A DNA stretch of 64,000 nt. Source: Siniperca chuatsi. Taxonomy: Eukaryota > Chordata > Actinopteri > Centrarchiformes > Sinipercidae. The stretch lies in NCBI RefSeq assembly GCF_020085105.1, contig NC_058045.1:9875833-9939832 (forward strand), written 5' to 3'. The position numbers and the translations under genes are program-made. Positions 40,301 through 63,984 of this stretch are shown here, one piece after another. The notes beneath the pieces are model-generated. The model saw nothing but the letters and a program-made list of their open reading frames with translations. It ran no database searches and was not told the DNA's origin. Position 1 is the stretch's first letter. Each line of letters begins with the position of its first letter.

Positions 40301-42099
40301 TTAGTATTATTTCTTTAGACTCTTCATTTTCACCCCAGAACAACAAGAAGCTAAATTTGACTAGCAACGAGACATGGACAAAAACTGGTCTGTAAACTTT
40401 GTGAATTTAAGCTTCACATTACAGTAGTACACAGCAATACAGTATATGAGTATATAGTATAATATTTAATATCTGATATTTAATCCATATCTCATCTTTA
40501 TTTCCGCAGAATCACCAACACCACACCCAGCCGATGATAGCGGAGATGTATTGAATGTCACTGACTCTAAAAAACGTCTAGACACAAGTGTGGAATCTGG
40601 TAAGCAACCGTTTTGAGTGGTGAGAATTTATTTATTGTCAGACCTAATTTTGATCACATATAAAAAACATGTTTAATCCAGTACTTTTTACTTTTCTTTT
40701 CTAGAGTCAGTATCAGTTCATCTGGAGTACAGCCACGACATCTTGAATGATACCAACACAGAAAATGTTACAGAGGCACCAAATCAATTATTAACAGGTA
40801 TTACCTGTGTTCTGAATTATAAGTAAAAGTCTCTTGTATCCTAATTAAAGGTGCTGCCCTACAACACCATTAGTACCTGTAAACGTTAGATAATGTCTCA
40901 TTTCATTCTACAGCCCTACTTTCTCCAGACCTGATTCAAAACAGTGACACCTTCAATGGCAGCGGAAACATTAATGATACACCCATGAAAAGTGGTAAAC
41001 TGTCATATTGTATATACTGTGTTTGGTATCAGTGTTGACCACTTCACATGTATGTTGAGTTAAGTCAAGGCACAAATATAAAATCTAGTTAATAACCACT
41101 TTGAGTGGCAGGATTTTGATTTATTCCACAGTTTCAGAATTTTATATCATAAACGTGTTTAATATTAGCTTGGAATGAGACTGTATGCCCACATGCTGCC
41201 TGGTTTGGTTTAAAAATGTTTCACATGTATGTTAAGTCAAGTCAAGGCACAAATATAAAATCTAGTTAACAACCACTTTGAGGAAGATTTTATTGACAGG
41301 CCTCTTTACTGATTTATTCCACAGTTGTTTCGGGGCAATCTTGTTTAACATTGGCTTGGAATGAGACTGTACTGTATGACCAACTCCTAGACACAAAACC
41401 CATTTTGAGTAGCAGGGAGACTGTAAAGACAAACCTAACTTTGAATATATGAAAAAACCCCAATAATTTTCTATTGTCCGTATCATTTCATCAAGACGAC
41501 AGCCATGGCACCTTGAACGATACCAAAAGAGAGAACCGTACTGAGGCACCAATTCAATTATTAACAGGTAGGAAAATCTCTACCTAAAACTAACAATGAC
41601 CTAAAAACATTCACCTTTGTCTTTTATATTATTTTCGATACTGCACTATAACACCATTAGTGTCTATATGTATTTATCTATTTATGATTCCTTTTATAGC
41701 CTCACTTTCTGTAGACCTGGCTCAAAAGAGGGACGGCGTCAATAACAGTAGAATCATTATCGATACACCCATGAAAAGTGGTAAGAAACTGTCTTGTGTG
41801 CAATATTTGGTTTTAGTTATGACTTACTCACATTTAGATTTAGTTTATAAGATTTCTCTTGTCTCTCAATGCCCATCCATCATCTTTAAAAATGTTGATT
41901 TAAAGATTTATTGGCTACAAACATCCACTATCTTCTTAAAATTTGTGAAAATATGAATGAGCCTTTTTCTTCTTCTTCCTTTTTCTTTAGACTCTTCATA
42001 TCCACTCCGGACCAACAACAAGATCAATGTGACAACCAGTGAGAGATGGACAAGAACTGGTTAGAACATTTTGTTGAATTACGCTTCAAATTATGTATG

Positions 42100-42196
<97 letters not shown>

Positions 42197-43210
42197 AATG
42201 TATTCAAATACTAAAGTACATATCTTCATTCATTTAGAGTGCAAAATTAGAAGTATTAAATGTTCATCAAAAGCCACCAAAATGCAAAGCACTTTTGGAG
42301 CCTGGATGTCCGATGCATCCCAGCTGGATGACGGTCGATACTGGCTGGCTGAGCATTTTTCAGGTGATTTTTACCGCAGCCACACGTCTACCACTCATTC
42401 ACAGAGATTTTGTGAGTTATTGTGAATTCAACACAGAAACATTTCTTCCCCAGGTCGACTTTTGGCGGAGCACAGGAACATTTCGACATTTCAGGATACA
42501 AGCCACAAAATTATAGACATCAGGAGGTTCTTTCAGGGCTGCGGTCACGTTGTTTACAAGTGGTCACTTTACTTTCACAACGCAGGAAAAAACACACTTA
42601 TAAAGTAAGTGTTTGTGTTAAACATAAGACTTTGTTCTTGCCTTATTAACTTGCCCATACTGACATTTTTGCTGTCTGTGTCATGTAAGGTGTGGCTTTT
42701 GTACTCAACTTCTTAACTTACCCGTGATCAATATTTTACAGATTTGACCTGAACACCAGGAGAACAAACACTCTGATCATGGCAAACAGCAGATATCACA
42801 ACCTGACTTATCTTTTTCGCAACTCAAAGACATACTTCAAGTTTGCTGTGGATGAAAATGGACTGTGGGTCATTTTTGCATCAGATACAGATGACGATAC
42901 GATGGTTGCGAAGCTTAACACTGACACATTTTCTGTGGAGTCGGTCATTAACACTCACTACCCTACAACTAAAGCAGGAAATGCTTTCATTGTATGTGGG
43001 GTGCTATATCTTACAGATGACAAAGACAGAATAGTTACATATGCCTTTGATTTAAAGAAAGAGAGTCCTCTGGATGCAAGTTTTGATTTAAGGCCAGCTA
43101 ATGGCATATTAGCTATGCTGTCATATTATCCCAACAAAAATCTTTTGTATATGTGGGACAATAGCAGTGTGAAATCCTGCAAAGTTAAACTCAAACTGAC
43201 CTATAAATAA
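34364..43210 (+). CDS. gldn: Gliomedin-like protein with expanded exon-array spacer, 25 coding exons
   Basis: Glial type II membrane protein that clusters sodium channels at nodes of Ranvier by binding NF186/NrCAM. Exons: 34364-34684, 35361-35412, 35515-35532, 35619-35690, 36223-36315, 36807-36953, 38081-38161, 38326-38415, 38521-38613, 38730-38810, 39069-39161, 39277-39345, 39674-39766, 39854-39928, 40149-40193, 40319-40387, 40510-40599, 40705-40797, 40914-40994, 41496-41567, 41700-41780, 41991-42059, 42238-42363, 42454-42604, 42742-43210. If all are used the protein is 907 aa; human has 551. Parts: cytoplasmic start, membrane segment about 11-34, furin-like RGRR at 79-82 (human has RNKR), conserved MTYSMVP and LCNSS..ICLTG, Gly-X-Y collagen repeats (exons 3-6), the spacer (exons 7-22), then the olfactomedin domain (exons 23-25; W-x-[26 protein letters not shown]). 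Exons 12, 15 and 20 are least certain. ATG 34364 is preferred over in-frame 34280. Confidence 0.9.
35105..35335 (+). repeat. Teleost DNA-transposon-like repeat copy in gldn intron 1
   Basis: Contains 'gattattttctggactaact', 'gaaaatagtgaaaaatg', 'caaggtgacgtctt' and 'tcatagaggactaagaaaac', the order found in the common teleost repeat whose other copies lie at about 46434-46805 (same strand) and 10222-10353 (opposite). Confidence 0.5.
36807..36874 (+). repeat. 27-bp tandem repeat coding collagen triplets in gldn exon 6
   Basis: Two and a half copies of a 27-base unit, each encoding three G-X-Y triplets (GPRGPPGSP type). The unit length is a multiple of nine, so the triplet frame is kept. Confidence 0.8.
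37708..37875. repeat. Unnamed dispersed repeat, copy 2
   Basis: Partner of 10355-10533, with the same ordered blocks ending 'atgacctcagtg' and 'agctatggccctg'. It lies in gldn intron 6. Confidence 0.5.
38307..39035 (+). repeat. Recent 729-bp duplication, copy 1 (exons 8-10)
   Basis: Matches 40491-41219 base for base at an offset of 2184, with no indels and two differences by direct reading, both C to T at CpG sites. Covers one whole A-B-C cassette with its introns. Confidence 0.95.
40491..41219 (+). repeat. Recent 729-bp duplication, copy 2 (exons 17-19)
   Basis: Near-identical partner of 38307-39035. The three exons are identical in sequence to exons 8-10; both differences are in introns. 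Confidence 0.95.
42101..42196. repeat. (TATC)24 microsatellite in gldn intron 22
   Basis: Uninterrupted tetranucleotide array, 41 bases before the first olfactomedin exon. The open frames read through it are artefacts. Confidence 0.95.
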
Positions 43211-43232
43211 CCACAAACCTTGTAAAATGAGC

Positions 43233-43238
43233 AATAAA
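43233..43238 (+). terminator. gldn poly(A) signal
   Basis: AATAAA 23 bases after the stop codon. This would make a very short 3' UTR; others may exist downstream. Confidence 0.5.
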
Positions 43239-44970
43239 TTAAAAAAAAAATCTCACTTGGTTTACGTGACTTTCTTGAAACACTGAAATGATTTAATATT
43301 ATAAAGAGTACGGTCTAGACCTGCTCTATAGAAAAAGTGCAATAACTTAACAGATAACTTCTGTTATGAATTGGCGCTATATAAATAAATTGAATTGTAA
43401 AAATTTAATTTTGACACAGGAGGAAGTTTAGTTAATAGGTCACACTGGATATTGTTTGCAATAAATGTGTGACCCGTTAGTCAAATCAAGATTACCTACT
43501 ACTGATGTCCATGTGTTGATTCCAAGAGTCCACAATACCGGATTTATGCTGTATGACATGATGAATGGTATGGGAAATTTGGACATTGTATCACAGAGAA
43601 AAATCATTTTGTTTGAGATTCGCAGAGCTGAAACAGTCTATATAAATAAAAAAGTCTATTCATATTAGAGTTGTGTGACGAAACATTTACCCAAATTTGT
43701 CACAATATTCATTGTTCGAATAGATTTTTCATGTTCGTGGTCAAAATGATTATATATACAGATGATATTTTTCCACGTATCCCAAGTATTGTGTGATATT
43801 ATAGATTCACTGATGTAAGGAAACACATAGAAGAAGGAGCAAGTGCTTCAGCTGAAGGCTACACATCATCATGGATGAGTTTCTGCGGTCCTGCTGTTTG
43901 GGCACAGAGCAGACAAACAGAAACACCCACTGCTGAGCAACTCAGAAGAGCAACCTGACCATGAGGCCTCACTGTGACTGGCTGGCTCGATTATCTTTTC
44001 ATGTAACTAGAGGTTTAGGATGCTTGGTTCAAAGGTGAAAGGTGGTCGATTTAAAGAGAAAACCAGCCGGGCTCACAGAGAAACAACACAGCACATATCT
44101 GGGGCTCTAAAGAAAACTAGGCTACATGTTTTGCTTTATTTCAATTATTATGCACAACTGTGAAAGGAAAAGGCTGTTTTGAATGCCATTAATTAACTTC
44201 AAGGCCATGTTAACTTTCTAGATAATACTGTTTTATACATACATAATCCTGTTAGAACTGTTTTTTCCTCTCTGATTTGTGATTATCTGCAAGTTGCAGT
44301 TTAACTGCCTTAAACTACAAGGACAAGACAAGGTTTGGTCAACACCAAAGCGTTATGCGTATATTATTATTACCATTGTTGTTAAATTAAGATCGACAGG
44401 TTTCTGAGACTTCATTATAGTTAAATATACATATATATGGTTATTTATTTGATATATCCGTGAATTGTTTATATATGATGTAGCCAAGTATGCTTGGCTG
44501 CCCTAATGTCTGGCATTACGCCTGCTCAACATTATAGTTGGTTGGGTAACTACTAGATCAGCTTACTCATGTCTACTGGGATTTTACTTTAAGTTAATTA
44601 CAGACCACCATTTGATTCCATGAGCAGCTCGGGCAATAAATATGCCTCTTGAATCAGTATTGTTAATTTTTGCGACATCAAAGTTCAATGGTCCTGAATC
44701 TTTGGTCCTGAATCTTTGGTCCCTCACATATTTACGAGGATCACCCAAACGCAACACAATTTCCCCATACTCTTGTCAATTGTTCACATTACGAGGACCA
44801 TGTGAACGCACCAGCAGTCATCCCTGTTAACGCCTCTTGTGAATCAGTTAGTCGATCTCAAAAGATCTGGATGGTTGTGAACGGCATAGACATAAGGGAA
44901 GCCTCCATATTACTTACACAGTTTACACTGTTTAAATTACTTCTGCTAGCTCCTGTACCCGGAGCGAAGG

Positions 44971-45004
44971 CTAGCTAGCTAGCTAGCCAGCCAGCCAGCC
45001 AGCC
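44971..45004. repeat. Tandem CTAG/CCAG tetranucleotide run
   Basis: Four CTAG-type units pass into four CCAG-type units, about 0.25 kb upstream of the inferred noncoding clpx exon donor. Confidence 0.85.
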
Positions 45005-45812
45005 GAGTAACTGACCTAGTTCGTAACAGCAAGCGTTACATCACTTTGGGTCGTGTCCCACCTGGGAAATAGCGGCCTAAAGGAGTCAACGCTTCCCACT
45101 TTAAGCAATAGACACTGTGATATTAGTATGACACACTGATTTGTCAAACTTAAACAAGAGAGGTAAAGCTGCAGTGACTTAGCAAATTTGTTTTTCCGGA
45201 GGGGCTGTCAAGACGCGACTGGTTTCACTGTGCCCTGTGAGTAAAACTAGCAAGCTTGTTACATGTTGCCTTCCCACTTTTTCTGGTGATGTTATAATGT
45301 AAGAAGTAAGCTTAGCTAGGTATTTGGCTAATCATGTTATCTTACGGGCCTGACTGCTAGCAACCTATTTGTGTCCACACCGCAAGGTAAAGCCACTCAC
45401 TGTGCAACATTTGGCCTTCTGTCCAGCCAGGGTTGTTTGTCATGTCCACTGGCAGAAACGCTATGTAGCTCTGGCTTGGGCCTAGCTTAAGTAGCTAACA
45501 GTTTTCTATTTATTTAACCTGGCTAGCTACATTGTTTATTTAGCCATTTATTATTAGCATTCGATAGCAGGAGGTACTTAGTCGTGATAGCCCAATCAAT
45601 CAGTACATTTCAGGTGGTTTAAAAAAGATTGAATTGAACCAGTAAATGGCCTGCTTTGCTAATGCTAACAGTGACGAAGTTATGAAATGTGTTACGCTAA
45701 CCGTTTCCCACTGCTGTCTGTTAGCTGTCGGCTAATTTAGCCAACCCTCTCCCCACAGTGCACCATGTTAACTTTATGTTTATTTTCAGGGTCTTGAGCC
45801 AAAAGAAGAGTT

Positions 45813-55216
<9,404 letters not shown>

Positions 55217-57425
55217 ACCACATGTCACTCATTTCAACTAAAGACAGTCTGTGAAATCATTAGATTACTATGAACCTTTGGATACCAACTGTGGGTTTTA
55301 ATATAGCCCATGACAAACAAGCTATGGACGTTGTATTAGAGGTAATGAAGGCTACCAGTTCTCACTAAGGAGTGTTTTCATGATGAACAAGTTGAGTTTG
55401 TAACAACCTTTGGTCCCGTGCATCAGATGTTAATTCTCTAGCGGTGCACTTGCAGGGTGTACCTTTATAAAATATTTCAATCTCTGGGGATTGTTAACAT
55501 TTTATCTATATAAAGATAATGCAATTTTATTCATGAAAGGATTTGTATCTAGTTAATTTGTTTTCTCTTTTTGTGGTGATGGGCTGTCATGGCAAAGGAA
55601 GCAAATGGAAAATATAGGATAATACTGTACATTTCAACGTGGGGCACAGACAAAGTGTAGATGGGATGTTACCATGTCAAACGATGCCTTATATCATGAG
55701 GGCATAATATTCCATGAGCACATCAATATTTTGATGTTTTCTTCTTCACCACCATTGTAATAATGGTGTTCACAGTGACATTGGGCTGTAAATGTTGAGC
55801 TACACTGCTTAGGTAGCATTTGTAAGCAGTTTGTGTGACATGACCTCTAATTAGGATAACGCATTGTGACGTGTAACGCACAAGCACATTAAACAGAGCA
55901 GGTGAATAATAATGGTGACCTTTTTAAACAGCCAGAATGGTTATTTTTATTATTTTTCAGTGTTTTGCTTCCTCTTCTAGCCCACTCTTTAGGGAATGTA
56001 TATGTGTTTACTTAGGGGCCTCTGTATCACAGGACTGTCTCACAAAGCAGGATTAGAAGATTAGCCAGTTAACTTTGTAGTGTTAATAAAATATCCTCTG
56101 AAGTTTTGTTTTGGAGTAGCTATCCTCCAATATGCATGAAATCCAATCATATCCTTAAACCGGACAGTCAGGATTCATTGTACAGATTGAAACCATCATC
56201 AGACAGATAATCTCTTTCATAGTTGGCTGGATGCCACTCTAAACTCGCTTTGTCAGACATCCCTCAAAACAGCACAGGTATTTTTATTTTCTTTGTGCGT
56301 GCCCCAGCGTTAGAAACTCCCCTCACCTTTAGTGATGTTATGTCCTTTTACTAAAATGGTACTTCAATACACATGTCTGTAATCAAGCCTCTACCTAAAT
56401 GCTCTCCGACTGAACCACGCTGCTGTACTCTCTAAAATGCTGTTTGTGCTATAAAATGAGATTAAACTAGATCTGTTCTCTCTTTGCTTTAAGTTTCCTT
56501 TTCTTTTAGTAAAGTTGCAAAACAGCTTTTCTCTGTTTTTAAAAGGTCTGTTACAGAACCTGTAATACCCCCCTCCCCTATTTGTGAATCTTAAATTTAT
56601 TGTGATTGTTTAAAATATATAAATAAAATGTATATCTCTGTACAGAATTTTAATTGTTCTTTACTTTTAAACTTGTCTGCAGACCAGAACATATGCTTTA
56701 AATTATTTTGATAACCATTCTCAACACATAACAAATAAATGAAACAGTTAACGAATGCAAGAGACATCACGATGTTGTTCCACACTGCTACGCTGTCACC
56801 TCTATGTAATCTGCTAATCTCTGGAAAATAGTATGCTGTTCTTTGTTTTCAAATACCTCAGCATTTCCCTAATCCCCCTTCAAGTCCACATTGAAAGTCA
56901 CACTGTCTGAAACGTGACTTCAAATACATATTGAAAAAACTGCAGTCAACTAAAATATTACAGAGATTTGAGGAAGAATTATAATATATTTTGTATCGTT
57001 AATGTACTAATAGTAAACATAAAATAATTAGAAATATATTCATTGTTAGTGCTATTTTTGAATAATTTTAGTAATACTCTGGTATATATTTAAATGTATA
57101 TATATTTAAATACTCTTAATAATTTGTACTGTACCTCTGCAGGAAGGATTACAAGAGGTGTCTGGGGTATTATTGGTAAACAACTCCTCAGATGATGTCA
57201 GAGGCTTAGTGATGAAGAGGTTTATCACGTTCCATGGTGTCTGCGTGTTAGTCATTTACTCCACACACCTGTCAATGCTTAAGAGAGCTGTGGACCTAAG
57301 AGAGAATACCTAACAAAAGTAAGTATTGATACAATTGCAATGAAGGTCTGGTTCTATAACTCAAAACTCAGAACTCTTATGTGATTCTTCTGATGCAGGT
57401 TATTTGTTGGTGCGTTTTGGTGAAA
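55217..57425. other. clpx 3' UTR and ubap1l promoter/5' UTR
   Basis: The left part is probably clpx 3' UTR. AT-rich sequence follows to about 57130. A likely noncoding ubap1l exon ends at 57318 with donor 'gtaagtat' and joins at 57399, 27 bases before the start codon. No recognisable repeat. Confidence 0.55.
56622..56627 (+). terminator. Probable clpx poly(A) signal
   Basis: AATAAA about 1.4 kb after the stop, in 'ataaataaaatg'. It fits a long 3' UTR; the sequence before it shows no other gene. Confidence 0.5.
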
Positions 57426-60120
<2,695 letters not shown>

Positions 60121-60817
60121 AACAGAACATCCTCCCATTTCTAGTCTGCATGAAGAAAGGATTATTTTCACACCTACAGTATGTGAAATGTACTCAAGAT
60201 ACAGTATGTGGTCAAAATGGAACAGATACTGCCTTGGACTCAGTTGACAAAAGCTTTGCAACACAACCATAAGGGCTAAAAAGAAAACATTCAGGTATGA
60301 TTAAAAAAATTACACAAGATAAACAGGTTATCGTAGGACTTAGTAAGGATGAACGCTTTTTTAAAAAGATTTATTTACAGCTTGATTTTAAAAAAGCACT
60401 CAAAATATTTAGTTTCTGAAGAGCAAATGTAGCTGTCATTCCAGCTGGAGGAAGAAAATCATGGTGCATTGGCTAACTGCTACAGTACAAAAACAACGTA
60501 GTGCTCTAGATATGGTTAATAATGTTTCACTTAAAAGGCTGTACCCCCAAAAGAAAAATGTCAAATAAAGCCACGACAGCCTTGCTACAAATACCAGAAA
60601 ATACATACAGCAGAGAAAACTGCTCCAGCAGTAACCATGAAATAAAGTCTTACGGAAACAGGATCGATGGAGACTCGAAATGTTCACACAGATTAAAATA
60701 TTTACATTTTTTGTAAGAGGTTTACATTAAAAGTTCCCTCTTGTCCACTATACGAGAACTACATCAAACTACCGCTGAGGTGGAAGACATCTGCGCCGGA
60801 GCAGCTGCTTTGGCGCA
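60121..60817. other. Overlapping 3' ends of ubap1l and prc1
   Basis: Tail-to-tail genes. Candidate poly(A) signals cross: ubap1l AATAAA at 60564-60569 on the plus strand, and prc1 AATAAA at 60370-60375 on the minus strand. The two 3' UTRs may therefore overlap. Confidence 0.5.
60370..60375 (-). terminator. Probable prc1 poly(A) signal
   Basis: AATAAA on the minus strand about 440 bases after the prc1 stop. Confidence 0.45.
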
Positions 60818-63800
60818 TCACTGCTGACTGACAGTGGAGTTCAGCAGTCCTGACTTCACATTCGATTTAGAAGCCTTCGAGAGGTCCCTCTGTAAAGAAA
60901 AGTCCAAATTAACTGTCAGCATCTTTCACATTTTGACACCTGAAGTATGAACAATGTAAAATGATTGAATATACAAGTTAATGTGTGTGTGTGTGTGTGT
61001 GTATTCACATGGTGTTAGCATGTGACATGGCAATATAAAATGGTAATGTACGTATTCATTTTGGAAATTTATTTGTCATGAAATGTGGTGAAAAGTTCAA
61101 CTTTTAATTTCAGTCATTGAGTCTTTGGTTTGTCAGGATTTTTTTTGAAGGATTTACAGGAGGATTAGAACTTTCCCCACCATTTTCTCATGAGCTACTG
61201 CACTAACTCCAATAAAAAGAATCTGGTATGTGTATTTGTTGTCTACCACTGTGAATTTTGATGCACATTATCAGTTTCTAAAAATGCATTTAATTATTAA
61301 AATAAATTCAGTTCATTATGCAGTCTTGGCAGAGGTATGCACAGTTGCTGTTTGATAATTACCTAAATTGTTACAGTACAGCCAACAACACCAAATGATG
61401 TCTTTTTAATCAAGTTATCATGCTAGCAACCTTTTGTCATTTCTTCCGCCTTGTTTCAAAACTCTTAAATTACACAATCAGGGAATTTTGTCAGCAAAGT
61501 ACAAAAATATAGTATAAGTAGCAACAAAGAAGAAATTTTCAAAAAGGAAAAATCTTCCTTCAGATTTACATTTAAATGTAATTTCTCGGATTTACAAGTC
61601 CAGGTCAAACAGGTATTAACTGAAATACTGTTTTAGCTCAACAGTGATGCCAAATGGCGGTTACATGGCAAGCCATAAATTTACTGGGTTAACTACATCA
61701 CCCTACAGACTTAAATAGAATATTGCTCTTAGTGGTACTTCACGGTACTGATATAATCCAGGAAATGTAGTATTTTCCTGTACTTAATTGGACTTTTTGG
61801 AGTTAGGGACTAAACACGTAAAAGCACATTTACCGCAAATTCCGAATAGGAGCCGGCAATAGAGTTAAAGGTGAAGGTGTGATCTTGAGTATCCTGAGAC
61901 CTTAGTGTGCCACTTGGAGTATTTCTATTAAGATGGGAGATGTTTTCCTTGTTTCGGTCTAGTGCACGGGGAGTCTTTCCATGTCCAGGGGTTCGCAGGC
62001 CAAGACCCTACAACAAGACCAACTAGAATGATGATGTGATTTTTTGCCACCTTTTTCATTTTACTTCATTTCAGATTATAGGCCCATAATGAGTAGGGAA
62101 AAAAAGAAAAGGAAAACACTTGCACATTACAATAAAAAATGAAAAACCTCTATAGTGCAAAGCTGCCACGTCAAACTACCACAAGAGCAGCTTTTGGTAG
62201 AATTTTTCAATGCCTCAGTTAGGTTGTTAAGTATCATTTACAATCGGGTTCTCTTATCACTGCATGACACGCAGATATACTTATGCTGACAAACTATCAC
62301 TATTTAATCATCAAGGTGACAGTACAGTCACCCTGCACTGAGAGTCAAATACAGAGCTTACCAACCTATCTTTCAAGCTCCGACAGGCCGTCAAAACACA
62401 ATGTGAATTTTGTCAGTGAAATGAGTCAAAAGGAAGACAGTGAGCATACCTTGCTGGCAGACAGAGGTGGTTTCTGGATGGAGGACTGGCACATGGTTCC
62501 ACCGAGGCCTGAACTAAGGAAGCTGGTAGGAGTGGAGATGGTCGAGGTGCCATTGAGCTAAGTGGACAGAGGAAAAAGGTGGGTCAACTTTTGACTTTAT
62601 TCACTCAGTATCATTGCACATGCAATAATTACATCTAATAAAAACTGCAGCACCATCTTACCTTTCTTACTTTTCCAGGTGTGGGAGTCCCTGCTATCCG
62701 CCTTTTAGATGGTGTTCTCATTGCAGTTCCATATAACATGTCCTCCTGCGTCTGTTTAGTTTTCTTCAGTTGCTTTTTTAAAACAAAGATTATGTAGTCA
62801 CATTGACAACACTTTTGTGACAGGGAAATTTAAGACAGTGTAGTTTTAAATTAAATAAACATACCCTTTCCAGTTTCTCCTTCTCCTTTTCAGTGTGGTG
62901 GTGATCCCACTGCTGCTGCACATACTCAAGAAATTTCTGTCCATTGACCAGGAATTCCTTGCCATGCTCCTGCTCCCAAACATCAATTTGGGCCTTCAGA
63001 GTCTTTTCCAGCTGGAACAAACAGGAAACACTAATTTTACCTTGTTGCCATGTTGTCAGATTTAGCATTGACAGTGGACAGTCTACATTACATTAAAATC
63101 CAATTTCTAAAATGCCCTTCCTGTGTCAATATCTAGTGCACAACAAATCGATTGTACAGCAACTATAGATGGAGATAATTAATGTTTAATATCTGTTTGC
63201 CAAAACTGGTAATGCACCAACTACCTCTCAGCTGTTTCCACTTTCCTCACATACGGTTTGCTTGAGCTCATTTGTTTTATTGCTAATTAATCTAATATGA
63301 CAAGTTTTTTTCTTTTAAATACCCACTAACAGCTTCTCTTACAAGCAGAAGACTGCTTAAATAGCATTTCTGGGTTGGTATCTACTGAACTTTAAACATT
63401 TCCTCACCTTAGGCAAACTTTTCTGCAGGTCAGTTCTCTGCTTCTCTTCTTTCAGAAGGTTCCCACCTCTGTTGTTGAACCTTGAAGGGTCATTAGCCTT
63501 TTTCTGAGATGGACAAGTACATACATCCACACTCATTAATCACACCAAGAGAAGTTTGTTTTAAATGCTTCCCCACAAAATTCATGAGGATAGTACTTAC
63601 GTCAAGTTCCAAGTACAAGGTCCAGTTCGCCTGCCATTTTGTGATTCCCTCAAAGAGTTCTCTGTGGTCCTCGTAATACTTCTTCAGGGTCCTGACCTCA
63701 GCCTCGTGTAGGTTGAGAAGCTCTTCAGTGAAATCATCTGTGGAAAGAAAACAAGCACTGAGACCCACACTCCCCCTGTGATGATCAACTGCATATATTC

Positions 63801-63984
63801 AGTGTAAGGGCTTTGTCATTATGAACAGATATTCACCATCATGATGGGGCTGAAAAGCTTGTTGCTGTTCTTGGCTGTAGAAGCATCTCTCCCAGAAAAG
63901 TGCAATCTCAGCTCTGATGGCCTCAATGACACTTTTCATGCTCTGCATTTTCAGCACCTCTAGATGCTGCACCTCAGCCTGGAG
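60818..63984 (-). CDS. prc1: Protein regulator of cytokinesis 1, C-terminal part (8 exons; 5' part outside window)
   Basis: PRC1/Ase1-family bundler of antiparallel midzone microtubules; recruits KIF4A. Exons in transcript order: 63984-63837, 63737-63601, 63503-63408, 63011-62865, 62772-62662, 62557-62450, 62007-61834, 60889-60818. They join in phase to 330 C-terminal residues (human full length about 620). The first exons encode the end of the spectrin-like domain (IEAIRAEIALFWERCFYSQEQ; LLNLHEAEVRTLKKYYEDHRELFEG; WEQEHGKEFLVNGQKFLEYV). A basic, Ser/Thr-Pro-rich tail follows with CDK-type sites (MRTPSKRR, GTPTPGK, LRTPGHGK, KTPR). The end, YSEFA..LSKASKS…SGLLNST, matches human. Whether it is the a or b paralogue cannot be decided here. 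Exon 5 has a weak acceptor (aaaaaag). Confidence 0.92.
60982..61002. repeat. (TG)n microsatellite in the last prc1 intron
   Basis: About ten TG units in the 944-base intron between the last two prc1 exons. The rest of that intron is AT-rich and unrecognised. Confidence 0.9.

Larger units (their letters stand above)
38081..42059 (+). repeat. gldn: Array of 16 phase 1-1 spacer exons in gldn
   Basis: Exons 7-22 each begin after the first base of a Gly/Glu/Asp/Ala codon and end after the first base of the next, so every one is a multiple of three and can be lost or copied without a frameshift. By sequence they form classes. A: exons 8, 12, 17 (…NVTDS.K…ES). B: exons 9, 11, 13, 18, 20 (…[14 protein letters not shown]…LLT). 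C: exons 10, 14, 19, 21 (…DTPMKS). D: exons 16, 22 (DSS…NN…T..T). The order is 7-ABC-B-ABC-15-D-ABC-BC-D. Together they encode about 425 aa with about 21 N-X-S/T sequons. Confidence 0.85.
43211..45812. other. gldn-clpx intergenic region and clpx 5' UTR
   Basis: Contains a short fragment near 43358-43398 ('ggcgctatataaataaattg') typical of the 3' tails of common teleost interspersed repeats, AT-rich unique sequence, a CTAG/CCAG tandem run (44971-45004) and the clpx promoter. A likely noncoding clpx exon ends at 45236 (donor 'gtgagt') and is joined to 45790. No other gene recognised. Confidence 0.55.

Noticed and set aside
42046-42425. Open frames full of Ile-Tyr-Leu-Ser repeats
   Set aside because: Translation of the (TATC)n microsatellite next to an olfactomedin exon.
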